Below, piece after piece: positions 1-7,439 of a stretch of DNA of 15,694 nucleotides. Positions within the stretch are counted from its first letter, which is position 1; each line of letters starts with the position of its first letter. Position numbers and translations under genes: made by a program. This DNA comes from JAQVUB01 sp033809415 (GTDB lineage Bacteria; Verrucomicrobiota; Lentisphaeria; Oligosphaerales; Oligosphaeraceae): positions 1-15,694 of the forward strand of contig JAPXLT010000092.1 of the NCBI GenBank assembly GCA_033809415.1, written 5' to 3'. The notes under the pieces are model-generated. The model was not told the origin of the DNA. It saw only the letters and a list, made by a program, of their open reading frames with translations, and searched no databases.

Positions 1-72
1 GGGTGTAGGGTGCGGGGTGCGGGGTGCAGGGTGCGGGGGGCAGGGTGCGGGGTGCGGGGTGCAGGGTGCAGG
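1..72 (+). repeat. G-rich heptad tandem array (GGGTGCR)
   Basis: Ten consecutive 7-bp units fill positions 1-70 in perfect register: GGGTGTA, then mostly GGGTGCG or GGGTGCA, with one GGGGGCA. The last unit stops just before the lgt stop codon at 73. G-runs of three or more every seven bases fit the G-quadruplex pattern on the + strand. The array runs off the left edge, so its true length is unknown. The lgt transcript would carry the C-rich complement in its 3' end. Confidence 0.95.
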
Positions 73-900
73 CTATTTGGCGGGTTGTGTTTTTTGTTTA
101 TTCCAGAAATGGAGTGCGATCCAGGTGAAAGCGGTCAGCGGGATGATCCAGAGACAGGTGACCTGGGCATTGGTTAAACCAAAGGGACGGCTTAAATAAT
201 CTCCTCGGGCGAATTCCAGCATAAAGCGGATCGTACTGTAAAGGAGGATATAAAGCAGGAACCGACGTCCCTCGAGTATCTTCTTTTTTTCCAGAAAGAG
301 CAGCAGAAGGCATATGAGAACATTGCAGAGAGCCTCGAGACCGGCAACCGGGAAGGTGCCTCCGCATTGCGTTGCTTCAGGCGGCAAAAGCCCCTGTTGC
401 TGTTGAATGTATAGAACTGAATTACCATCCACAGGATAATGTACGGCAAAAGGTCCCTCGTAGAGAAAACCGAAGCAGCATCCATTGATCAGGCAACCAA
501 TGCGACCAATCGCGTGCGCCAAAGGCAGGGCAGGAGCTATCAGATCAGCCGTATTGGCCAGATTCCATTTGCGAAGTTTTACCAGCGCCATGCCGACAAG
601 GGCAGCCACAATGAAGCCGCCCTGGAAAACCAAGCCACCTTCCCAAACCATGAAAACACGCAGCGGATTCCCGCCGGCAAATTCCTGTTGCCAGAAGCGC
701 AGGACGTATGCCAGACGCGCACCGACTACACCGCCCAGCATACAGAAAAAAGTCAAATCCGCAACCATGTCCTTGGTAAAGGAATAACGCTTGGCGCGGC
801 AGAGTTGCAAGAAATAACCGGCCAGCAAACCAAGTGCAGTACAAATACCATACCAGCGTATGCTGAGCTTACCAACTTGAAGAAATACCGGATTGATCAT
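73..900 (-). CDS. lgt: Prolipoprotein diacylglyceryl transferase
   Basis: Integral inner-membrane enzyme that moves diacylglycerol from phosphatidylglycerol to the lipobox cysteine of prolipoproteins, the first step of lipoprotein maturation. The 275-residue length is normal for Lgt. Visible are several hydrophobic segments, the N-terminal SIRWYG motif, the W-E-G-G-L-V-F-Q-G-G loop and the Lgt signature HAIGRIGCLINGCCFG. The loop carries Gln where E. coli Lgt has the essential His103. I chose ATG at 900, giving MINPVFLQ. A TTG at 915 is in frame, but its five extra codons are made of the GTCC repeat that lies directly upstream. No Shine-Dalgarno is visible. It is the second gene of a leftward pair after the YggS-type gene, 177 bp away, and ends in TAG at 73-75, one base from a G-rich array. 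Confidence 0.95.
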   Translation of the reverse strand: MINPVFLQVGKLSIRWYGICTALGLLAGYFLQLCRAKRYSFTKDMVADLTFFCMLGGVVGARLAYVLRFWQQEFAGGNPLRVFMVWEGGLVFQGGFIVAALVGMALVKLRKWNLANTADLIAPALPLAHAIGRIGCLINGCCFGFLYEGPFAVHYPVDGNSVLYIQQQQGLLPPEATQCGGTFPVAGLEALCNVLICLLLLFLEKKKILEGRRFLLYILLYSTIRFMLEFARGDYLSRPFGLTNAQVTCLWIIPLTAFTWIALHFWNKQKTQPAK

Positions 901-966
901 ATGGACAAGGGACAAGGACTAAAATGGACAAAATGGACGCGATGGACAAAAATGGACAGTTTTAAT
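901..966 (-). repeat. Degenerate GTCCAT-type repeat abutting the lgt start
   Basis: Read on the - strand this is a loose series of GTCCAT, GTCCATTTT, GTCCTT and GTCCCT words ending directly at the lgt ATG. It is an eroded relative of the perfect GTCCATC heptad array at 8638-8713, and like that array it sits in the sense orientation just upstream of a gene start. Confidence 0.75.
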
Positions 967-986
967 GGACGAGGGACAGACGATCC

Positions 987-1077
987 GACCGCAAATCCGC
1001 GTGTCCTCCCATCCGTCAAAGCAACAAACCTATAAAAATTTTTCGTGCCTGTTCGTGTTTTTTCGTTGTTAAAAAGT
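987..1077 (-). repeat. Composite dispersed repeat, copy A
   Basis: First of three related ~93-bp copies; the others are near 11045-11137 and 13649-13797. Shared + strand words are CGCAAATCCGC, CCATCCGTCAAAGCA and CTATA, followed by three TTCGTG-type units and GTTAAAAA. On the - strand it starts with ACTTTTTAACAACGAAAA directly after the TGA of the YggS-type gene at 1078, so gene end and repeat end coincide. Confidence 0.85.
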
Positions 1078-1755
1078 TCATCGCTGTCCGAAGATGGCCG
1101 AGCCGATGCGGACGATCGTTGCTCCTTCTGCGATGGCAATCTCGAAATCTCCGGACATCCCCATCGATAATTCCGGCAAAGCTAGTCCAGTCGAGGAAAC
1201 TAGATGGTCACGCAACTTCCGCAGTCCGGAAAAAACTGCTGACAATTCTGTTTCAGAAGCCTGCAATGGAGCAATCGTCATCAGGCCGGTACAACGAGCC
1301 GGGCCGGATCGGGTGGCTTCGAGTAGCGCCTCAGCCTCATCCGGATGTGCGCCGAACTTGCTGGCTTCCCCGGAGATATTGATCTCGAGCAGGATTTCCG
1401 GTTCGAGCTGCATTTCTGCGGCGATGCGGTTGATCCGCTGCAGCAGAGGCAGCGAATCCACGGACTGGATGACGGACGCATATTGCAAAGCCTGTCGAAC
1501 TTTATTCTGTTGTAGGTGTCCAATTAAATGCCACTGGCATTCGGCAGGCAGGAGCGGGGCTTTTTTTGACAGTTCCTGCACCCGGTTTTCGCCGAACTTG
1601 CATTGCCCGGCCGCTAAAGCCTCTGCAACTATCTCTGCTGGAAAGGTCTTGCTGACTGCCAGCAGAGTCACTTCGGAAGGGGTGCGGCCACAACGCAGGG
1701 CGGCTGTTGCAATACGTTCACGTACCTGTTTTAAATTGTCATTAATGTCATTCAT
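1078..1755 (-). CDS. yggS: YggS/PROSC-family pyridoxal-phosphate homeostasis protein
   Basis: Cytosolic PLP-binding protein with an alanine-racemase-like TIM barrel. The family takes part in vitamin B6 and amino/keto-acid homeostasis, and no catalysed reaction has been established for it. The 225-residue length is typical. LLAVSKTFPAE places the PLP lysine at Lys36, as in E. coli YggS, followed by FGENRVQE, WHLIGHLQQNKV, EILLEINISGE and the phosphate-binding SMGMSGDFEIAI near the C-terminus. The ATG at 1755 has GGAG ten bases upstream. It is transcribed divergently from dciA across a 130-bp gap. The next gene on the same strand is lgt, so the two probably share a transcript running through the repeats at 901-1077. 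Confidence 0.94.
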   Translation of the reverse strand: MNDINDNLKQVRERIATAALRCGRTPSEVTLLAVSKTFPAEIVAEALAAGQCKFGENRVQELSKKAPLLPAECQWHLIGHLQQNKVRQALQYASVIQSVDSLPLLQRINRIAAEMQLEPEILLEINISGEASKFGAHPDEAEALLEATRSGPARCTGLMTIAPLQASETELSAVFSGLRKLRDHLVSSTGLALPELSMGMSGDFEIAIAEGATIVRIGSAIFGQR

Positions 1756-1770
1756 CTCACCTGTGCTCCG

Positions 1771-1800
1771 TTGGGAAATCCGGCTGCGTGGTGTTATATT
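1771..1800 (+). promoter_or_regulatory. Putative sigma-70-type promoter for dciA
   Basis: TTGGGA (1771-1776) and TATATT (1795-1800) are 18 bp apart, upstream of the dciA start at 1886. The match to consensus is 4/6 and 5/6. The -10 box overlaps that of a possible promoter on the opposite strand. This is seen by eye only. Confidence 0.4.
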
Positions 1801-1824
1801 ACATTGCTTTCAGCTGCCGATCAA
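1796..1824 (-). promoter_or_regulatory. Putative divergent promoter for the yggS-lgt pair
   Basis: On the - strand TTGATC (1824-1819) and TAATAT (1801-1796) are 17 bp apart, each a 4/6 match to consensus. The predicted start lies about 35-40 bases before the YggS-type ATG. The -10 hexamer shares five bases with the + strand TATATT box. Confidence 0.35.
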
Positions 1825-1885
1825 CTAAGACTGGAAAGTTCAGCGGGAGAATTCTTTAAGATAATCGTTGAAGAGAATTTTGAAA

Positions 1886-2368
1886 ATGCATTCAAGCGAA
1901 TCCGGCAAAGAGAAAGGCCGGCAGTCTGGCTGGCTGGCCCGATCAGATTTTTCTGCGCGCTCCGGCGAAAGGCGGCGACCCAGCCCCCGCGAATACCGGC
2001 GGGAAGGCACTTTGGCTGATTGGGTTGGCCGGGAACGCAGGGCGGAAGTATTTGCCAGTCTTCGCCCTGAAACACAATCCCTCGATACTCTTCTCGATAA
2101 GTTTTTGCAGCGCTTTGCTGAAGATGATGTCAGCCTGCTGGAAAAATTGCGCAATTCATGGAGTGAGTTGCTTGGCCCGAATCTGGCCGCAGAGGTCAGT
2201 CCTGCCGATCTCAGAGATGGGATTCTGATCCTCGAAGTCAACAATCCAAGCTGGCTGTACGTTTTTGAAAGACAGCATAAGCCAAAAATTCGGGAGACTC
2301 TTCTGAAAGCTGGCAACGGCGCCATCCGCGACTTGCAGTTCGTGCAGAAAGGCCGCTTCAGCAGATGA
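1886..2368 (+). CDS. dciA: DciA-like DUF721 protein (replicative helicase loading)
   Basis: DUF721 proteins include DciA, which helps load or operate the replicative helicase DnaB in bacteria lacking DnaC or DnaI. The conserved domain is the C-terminal part, about residues 70-155: a helix with LLDKFLQRF, then W-S-E-L-L-G-P, DGILILEVNNPSWLYVF and a RDLQFV strand ending. The first ~60 residues are basic, rich in Ser and Arg and probably disordered, as in other DciA-type proteins. I chose ATG at 1886 (160 aa) with GAAGAG ten bases upstream; a TTG at 1868 is in frame. It opens the rightward gene block. The gap to the protease gene holds a C-rich heptad array. The fold call is firm; the replication role is inferred from the family. 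Confidence 0.82.
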   Translation: MHSSESGKEKGRQSGWLARSDFSARSGERRRPSPREYRREGTLADWVGRERRAEVFASLRPETQSLDTLLDKFLQRFAEDDVSLLEKLRNSWSELLGPNLAAEVSPADLRDGILILEVNNPSWLYVFERQHKPKIRETLLKAGNGAIRDLQFVQKGRFSR

Positions 2369-2383
2369 ACTGAACCAACCTCC

Positions 2384-2432
2384 TGCTCCCTGCCCCCTGC
2401 ACCCTGCCCCCTGCACCCTGCCCCCTGCACCC
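2384..2432 (-). repeat. G-rich heptad tandem array between dciA and the protease gene
   Basis: Seven 7-bp units. On the + strand they read TGCTCCC, then TGCCCCC and TGCACCC alternating three times, a 14-bp higher-order period. The - strand is the G-rich one (GGGTGCA, GGGGGCA). It fills most of the gap between dciA and the Prc-like gene. Confidence 0.93.
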
Positions 2433-2439
2433 TTTAAAA

Positions 2440-2447
2440 AAAGGTGA
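2440..2447 (+). promoter_or_regulatory. Ribosome binding site favouring a TTG start for the protease
   Basis: AAAGGTGAT lies seven bases before the TTG at 2454 but 19 bases before the in-frame ATG at 2466, which has no Shine-Dalgarno at normal spacing. This supports TTG initiation. Confidence 0.55.
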
Positions 2448-2453
2448 TGAAAA

Positions 2454-4628
2454 TTGTTTTCCACAATGAAAAAAGTATTTTTTTTGGCGGGCTTGTTTTT
2501 GTTCGTACAGATTTTCCATGCCGTTGAAACGGACGACGTTCAGCAGATGCTGCAGATGGAAATAGCAGTGCCCAATGCCAGCCTCCGGGAAAAACTGGTC
2601 GGCAAGCGGATTTTCGAAATCCTCTTCTCGAGCCATTACCAGAAATACAAGATCACCCCGGAAATGTCCTCACAATGGTATGAGAATTATTTTAAATTTC
2701 TCGATTTCAGTAAGATGTTTTTTCTCGAGTCCGATCTGGAAGACTTCCGCAGCTATGAGACCATTCTCTGGGACTCGAGAACCCGCACCGTGAATCTCGA
2801 TTTTGCCTTTGCGGTATACCGGCGCTACCTCGAACGCGTGCGGCAATGGGCCCAATTCTCCGTGAAATCTCTGCAAGAAAAACATGATTTCACAGTAAAA
2901 GAATATCTCCCATTGGAAAATGAAAAGGCGGTCTGGCAGAAAAGCATGCCTGCCCTCGAGGAACTCTGGCGTTTGAAAATCAAAAACTTGCTGTTGGTCG
3001 AGGAATTGCAGAAGAAAGAACGCGAAGCGGGTGATGAAGAAGCTGATGATCCAATAAAACCAGCTTGGATGAAGGACAGCTTCCAGGAACGCCAGGCAAA
3101 AAACATCGCACGAAATTTCAAAAGGCGCCTCGAGTATGAACCGATCCAAATCCTCGAGATTTTCATGAGTTCTCTGGCGCAGCTTTTTGATCCCCATTCC
3201 GCCTATATGGCGCCTGATACCAAGGACAATTTTGACATTGACATGAGCCTTTCCTTGCAGGGGATTGGCGCCACGTTGACCAGCATCGGCCCTTATACCG
3301 TTGTGGATGGGATCATCAGCGGCGGTCCAGCAGATAAAAACGGACAGCTTAAGGAGGGCGACCGCATCATCGCAGTCGCCCAGGACGGCGAGGAACCCGT
3401 CGATGTCGTCGATCTGCCACTTACCAGAGTTGTCAGTCAAATTCGCGGTCCGAAAAATACGGTTGTACATCTGACGGTATTGCCGGAAGGCAGTAATACC
3501 CAGCAGATCATCAGCATCACCCGTGATGAAATCAAACTCAAAGACCAGGAAGCCCAGGCAGAAACCCGCATCCTCGATCTGCCTGACGACCGCAAAGCGC
3601 GCATCCTGATCCTTTATCTGCCTACTTTTTACAGCGATTTTTCCGCACGTTCCCGCAAAGAGGAAGATTATACCAGCTCTTCGAGGGACATCCTCAAACA
3701 CCTCGAACAGGCACAGGAAAGCGGCCCGCTTGATGGCGTTATTCTGGATTTGCGCGGCAATGGTGGCGGCAGCCTCGAGGAGGCAGTGCTGCTGGCCGGG
3801 ATTTTCCTCGAGGGCGGCCCGGTAGTCCAGGTGAAGTATTATCGTGGGCAGATCGAGAAACTGATCGATAAGGATCAGAAAGCCGCCTACACCGGTCCCC
3901 TGACCGTGCTGGTTGATAAATTCAGTGCGTCGGCTTCGGAAATTGTCGCCGCCTGCCTTCAGGATACTGGGCGTGCTCTGGTGCTGGGGGATCAATCAAC
4001 TCATGGCAAAGGAACTGTGCAAACCGTGTATGACATGCAACGGGACGGACAAATCCGCACGGCGGCCAGCATCCTGAAGGATCAGCCGACAGGCTCCCTG
4101 AAATTCACCATCGGGAAGTTTTATCGGATCAATGGCAGCTCGACGCAGGTCAAGGGAGTCATTCCGGACTTGGTCTTCCCTGCATTCAGTGATTATATGG
4201 AGATCGGAGAAGCACGCTTACCGCACGTGATGCCCTGGGATGAAATCAGCCCGGCACGCTTTGAACGCGCTGAAAACGGATGGAAAAAGGAGATCAACCT
4301 GCCGGAGTTGCGGGAGTTCATGCAAAAATACATGGCTGATTCAGCAGCCTTTAAGGAATATCTCGAAGACCTGGAATTCTATGCAGCATTACGTGAGCAA
4401 AAAGAACTCCCACTCGAACTGGAGGAACGAGCGGAATTTCAGAAGAAGGAGAAGGAAGCCGCAGCCATGTATCGGAAATTCCAGGCCCAACGGAAAAATG
4501 TCCGTCGCAGCCGTGCTCGACGGAATCTGGAGAAATTGGAGTCAGAGCAGAATTCGAGTGATATTCCCCCCCAGGATATCATCCTGGATGCCACCCTGGC
4601 AATCATGGAAAAACTCCTGCTCTCGTAA
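2454..4628 (+). CDS. prc: Carboxy-terminal processing (tail-specific) protease, Prc/Tsp type
   Basis: Periplasmic S41 serine protease of the long Prc/Tsp class, 724 residues against 682 in E. coli Prc. The family trims C-termini of envelope proteins and degrades misfolded or tagged ones. Visible in order: a signal peptide (MKKVFFLAGLFLF, cleavage near FHA), the N-terminal domain with FDPHSAY around residue 245, a PDZ domain at about 262-350 (GIGATL, GGPADKNGQLKEGDRI), the S41 core with ILDLRGNGGGS, and the catalytic segment FSASASE...HGKGTVQT. Catalytic Ser493 and Lys519 are assigned by alignment with E. coli Ser452 and Lys477; the spacing is one residue longer. The C-terminal extension (600-724) is highly charged, as in Prc. 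The TTG start is chosen for its Shine-Dalgarno, with ATG at 2466 as the alternative. The next gene is 42 bp downstream, across a repeat. Confidence 0.93.
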   Translation: MFSTMKKVFFLAGLFLFVQIFHAVETDDVQQMLQMEIAVPNASLREKLVGKRIFEILFSSHYQKYKITPEMSSQWYENYFKFLDFSKMFFLESDLEDFRSYETILWDSRTRTVNLDFAFAVYRRYLERVRQWAQFSVKSLQEKHDFTVKEYLPLENEKAVWQKSMPALEELWRLKIKNLLLVEELQKKEREAGDEEADDPIKPAWMKDSFQERQAKNIARNFKRRLEYEPIQILEIFMSSLAQLFDPHSAYMAPDTKDNFDIDMSLSLQGIGATLTSIGPYTVVDGIISGGPADKNGQLKEGDRIIAVAQDGEEPVDVVDLPLTRVVSQIRGPKNTVVHLTVLPEGSNTQQIISITRDEIKLKDQEAQAETRILDLPDDRKARILILYLPTFYSDFSARSRKEEDYTSSSRDILKHLEQAQESGPLDGVILDLRGNGGGSLEEAVLLAGIFLEGGPVVQVKYYRGQIEKLIDKDQKAAYTGPLTVLVDKFSASASEIVAACLQDTGRALVLGDQSTHGKGTVQTVYDMQRDGQIRTAASILKDQPTGSLKFTIGKFYRINGSSTQVKGVIPDLVFPAFSDYMEIGEARLPHVMPWDEISPARFERAENGWKKEINLPELREFMQKYMADSAAFKEYLEDLEFYAALREQKELPLELEERAEFQKKEKEAAAMYRKFQAQRKNVRRSRARRNLEKLESEQNSSDIPPQDIILDATLAIMEKLLLS

Positions 4629-4670
4629 AGATTTTTTAACAACGAAAAACACGAAAAGACACGAAAATCT
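4629..4670 (+). repeat. CACGAAAA module filling the prc/flavoprotein junction
   Basis: This 42-bp gap starts right after the TAA of prc and ends right before the next ATG. It reads AGATTTTTTAAC, then ACGAAAA-type units in the sense orientation. It closely resembles the spacer at 7400-7439 and the start of the gap at 8490. No Shine-Dalgarno is visible for the following gene. Confidence 0.9.
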
Positions 4671-5690
4671 ATGAGTAATCTAAAAGAAAAATTCTTTCGC
4701 CGCGGCAATGAATTTCTTGGCAGCAAGGTTCCGGTGATTTGCGGGGCGATGACTTGGATCAGCGAACCGCGACTGGTTTCTGCTGTCTGCAATGCCGGCG
4801 CCTTTGCCAGTCTGGCCGGAGGCAACTGCCCGCCGGAAATTCTCGAGGCCGCAATCGAGCAAACGCGTGGTTTGACGCATGCTCCGTTCGGCGTCAACCT
4901 GATCACCATCTCACCCGCTTATCCCTTGCAGTTGGAAATGCTGAAGCGCAACCCCGTGCCGATCGTCATTTTTGCAGGCGGTCTGCCCCGGGATAGCGAC
5001 ATTGCCATGATCAAGGAAACCGGCAGCAAAGTGATGTGTTTTGCACCGGCAGCCGCAGTGGCTCGGCGAATGCTGAATTCCGGCGCCGATGCATTGATCC
5101 TCGAAGGCACCGAAGCCGGCGGGCATATCGGTCTGGTCGGACTCAATGTGCTGATCCAGGAGGTGCTCTTTGAATATGACGAAGCCCTGATCTTTGTCGG
5201 CGGCGGTCTGGCCACCGGCCGGATGTGTGCACACATGCTGCTGATGGGTGCCGCCGGCGTGCAGTTAGGCACCCGCTTTGCCGTCGCCGAGGAAAGCTGT
5301 GCGCACCATACTTTCAAACAGGCTATACTCAGGGCGGATGCGCGTGACGCAGTGTCACCCGGTCAATTCGACGACCGCCTGCCGGTCGTGCCGGTGCGGG
5401 CGCTGAAAAATGAAGGTCTGAAACGCTTCTGCCAGTTGCAGCTGGACCTGATTGGCCTGCTCGACGAGGGGCATATCAGCGTCAAGGAGGCGCAAGCCCA
5501 GGTCGAGCACTTCTGGATCGGGGCTTTGCGCCGTGCAGTTCAGGATGGCGATGTGGACAATGGCTCGATGATGGCGGGACAATCCATCGGCCTGGTAAAA
5601 AAGATCGAGTCGGTGCAAGATATCATCGATCAACTAACCGGGGAGATGGAAACGGAATTCCAGCGGGTCAAAGAAAGTCTGCAAGCCTGA
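4671..5690 (+). CDS. FMN-dependent FabK / nitronate monooxygenase family protein
   Basis: TIM-barrel flavoprotein of the NMO superfamily, whose members include enoyl-ACP reductase II (FabK) and nitronate monooxygenase. The 339-residue protein shows VPVICGAMTWIS, PFGVNLI, LILEGTEAGGHIG with His152, VGGGLATG at 176-183 and GVQLGTRF at 196-203, which form the FMN site. The C-terminal part (ALRRAVQDGDVDNGSMMAG, then QSIGLV) looks more like FabK than like classical nitronate monooxygenases, so a fatty-acid or enoyl-thioester reductase role is plausible but unproven. The ATG at 4671 directly follows the repeat. The next gene starts 26 bases downstream, so cotranscription with the UbiB-like gene is likely. 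An OleA-type condensing enzyme further down supports a lipid context. Confidence 0.85.
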   Translation: MSNLKEKFFRRGNEFLGSKVPVICGAMTWISEPRLVSAVCNAGAFASLAGGNCPPEILEAAIEQTRGLTHAPFGVNLITISPAYPLQLEMLKRNPVPIVIFAGGLPRDSDIAMIKETGSKVMCFAPAAAVARRMLNSGADALILEGTEAGGHIGLVGLNVLIQEVLFEYDEALIFVGGGLATGRMCAHMLLMGAAGVQLGTRFAVAEESCAHHTFKQAILRADARDAVSPGQFDDRLPVVPVRALKNEGLKRFCQLQLDLIGLLDEGHISVKEAQAQVEHFWIGALRRAVQDGDVDNGSMMAGQSIGLVKKIESVQDIIDQLTGEMETEFQRVKESLQA

Positions 5691-5705
5691 TGTGAGCGTT
5701 GTCGC

Positions 5706-5710
5706 AGGAG
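5706..5710 (+). promoter_or_regulatory. Shine-Dalgarno AGGAG fixing the UbiB-like start
   Basis: AGGAG lies six bases before the ATG at 5717. An in-frame TTG at 5699 would place this motif inside the gene, so 5717 is preferred. Confidence 0.7.
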
Positions 5711-5716
5711 TGCTCG

Positions 5717-7399
5717 ATGCACACACCGATGCCTTTTCAGAAGATAACCCGTACCTACCGGCATCTTGCCCGGCTGCGGAGAATCCTCAGTGTGATTTTC
5801 CGCAATGGTTTCGGTTTTCTGTTTGACAAGTTGAAAGGGTTGCTTCCAGAGAGAATCCATGCCGGAAACTGGGAGGAGCTGGCCAATTCCCCGGTCAGCA
5901 TGCCGGAACGCCTGCGCAACATCATGGTCGAATTGGGACCTACGTTCGTCAAGCTTGGGCAAATGCTCTCCGGCAGACCTGACTTGATACCGCTTGATTA
6001 TATCCATGAATTCACCAAACTCCAAGATAGCGTGCCGCCATTTCCCTATGAAACCGTACGGGAAATCATCAGGAAGGAATTTGGCGGTGAAATCGAAGAG
6101 TTTTTCCAGGAATTCGATGAGGAACCCATAGCCGCTGCATCGATCGCGCAGGGACATCGCGCCCGGCTTCGTGACGGAACGGAAGTCTTTGTCAAAATCC
6201 GGCGTCCGGACATCGAAAGCAGCATCCGGGTCGACTTGGAAATTCTTGCTCTGCTGGCGGATTTCATGGAAAAATATGATGCGGAACTGCGTTTTCTGCG
6301 TCCCGGCAAAATCGTGCAGGAGTTTGCTCGGCGTCTCGAGGAGGAGCTCAATCTCGATCTCGAACTGGCCAACATCCAGCGTTTTGCCCGTCAGTTCAAA
6401 GGGCGCCAAGGCTTGGTGGTGCCGCGAGTCTGGCCAAAATTATCTTCTCCGCAGGTCTTGACTATCGAATACATCCGCGGTTGCAAGGGAACGGACCTCG
6501 AGGGGCTACAACGCCTCGGAATCGACCGGAAAATCGTCAGCCACCTGGGAGCGGACCTGCTTCTCGAACAGTTTTTTGTGCATGGCTTCTTCCATGCAGA
6601 CCCACACCCCGGCAATCTCTTCTTCCTGCCAGGAAACCGGATTTGCTACGTGGATTTTGGACAGGTCGGACGCACCTCGAAAGAGGAACGGAAAAACTTT
6701 GCCGATTTGCTGACAGCAGTACTTAGGGGGCAGGAGAAAAGGGCGGCCAAACTGCTGTTGCGTCTGGCTGAATATGAAAACGAGCCGGACTTGGAAGTGC
6801 TCGAACGTGATTTGACCGCATTTACGGATCACTACCTCTACCGGGAACTCGATGATCTCACTGCTGGACCCATTCTGCAGGAGTTCTATAGCCTCTGCAA
6901 CCGGCACCAACTTGGTCTAAAGCCGCATATTTATCTGATGCTGAAGGCAATCGGAGAGTCTGACGAGCTTGGTCGCACGCTCAATCCGGATTTCAATATT
7001 GTCCATCACTTGCGCCCTTTCCTGATAAAGAACCTGCTGAACAGTCTGAATCCGGTAGTGAAAACTGCGCAAGTCCGCGAGCTTGCCGAGGAACTGCTTG
7101 ATTTTATCAAGATTTTTCCTAAGCAGCAGAGACATTTCTGGCAGCAGTGTTTGGAAGGGAAGCTGCTTGTAAATTATCATTTGCAGGGGCTGGAACGCTT
7201 TCAGAACTTCATCAATCATGGGCTGGGGCGACTTTGCCTGGCTCTGATCCAGGTGGGGCTGCTGGTGTTTTCCGGGCTGGTCATTCATGCCGGAAGACCG
7301 CCGCTGCTCTGGGGAATCCCCGTGCTGGGCTTGCTGGGAATCCTTTGTTCAGCTACCTTGTTCAGCATGATGCTCTGGGATATATTCCGACTGCGATGA
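5717..7399 (+). CDS. ubiB: AarF/ABC1/UbiB kinase-like protein
   Basis: UbiB/ADCK-family atypical kinase-like protein; relatives support ubiquinone biosynthesis or lipid and quinone handling at the membrane. It has 560 residues, close to E. coli UbiB. Visible are KxGQ (K79-Q82 in VKLGQMLSGRPD), the alanine-rich loop AAAS at 139-142 that replaces the glycine loop, the VAIK-type lysine at 160 (VFVKIRRP), the HADPHPGN catalytic loop at 293-300 and DFG at 313-315. Two hydrophobic segments close the C-terminus, as in UbiB. One oddity is IAQGH where relatives usually have IAQVH. The flavoprotein gene lies 26 bases upstream and the OleA-type gene 40 bases downstream. Many bacteria have such proteins without a proven quinone role, so the symbol reflects family, not tested function. 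Confidence 0.88.
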   Translation: MHTPMPFQKITRTYRHLARLRRILSVIFRNGFGFLFDKLKGLLPERIHAGNWEELANSPVSMPERLRNIMVELGPTFVKLGQMLSGRPDLIPLDYIHEFTKLQDSVPPFPYETVREIIRKEFGGEIEEFFQEFDEEPIAAASIAQGHRARLRDGTEVFVKIRRPDIESSIRVDLEILALLADFMEKYDAELRFLRPGKIVQEFARRLEEELNLDLELANIQRFARQFKGRQGLVVPRVWPKLSSPQVLTIEYIRGCKGTDLEGLQRLGIDRKIVSHLGADLLLEQFFVHGFFHADPHPGNLFFLPGNRICYVDFGQVGRTSKEERKNFADLLTAVLRGQEKRAAKLLLRLAEYENEPDLEVLERDLTAFTDHYLYRELDDLTAGPILQEFYSLCNRHQLGLKPHIYLMLKAIGESDELGRTLNPDFNIVHHLRPFLIKNLLNSLNPVVKTAQVRELAEELLDFIKIFPKQQRHFWQQCLEGKLLVNYHLQGLERFQNFINHGLGRLCLALIQVGLLVFSGLVIHAGRPPLLWGIPVLGLLGILCSATLFSMMLWDIFRLR

Positions 7400-7439
7400 T
7401 TTTTTAACCACGAAAAGCACGAAAAGACACGAAAATTTC
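7400..7439 (+). repeat. CACGAAAA module filling the ubiB/oleA junction
   Basis: The 40-bp gap begins right after TGA and ends at the next ATG. It reads TTTTTTAACCACGAAAA, then two further CACGAAAA units, in the sense orientation. It is a near copy of 4629-4670. No Shine-Dalgarno is visible before the downstream ATG. Confidence 0.92.

Noticed and set aside
439..1035. A 198-codon open frame on the + strand
   Set aside because: It is antisense to lgt and then runs through the ATGGAC repeats; no domain or ribosome binding site supports it.
2670..3995. A 441-codon open frame on the - strand
   Set aside because: It lies entirely antisense to the protease gene, which has clear S41 and PDZ motifs. 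The - frame shows no family features.
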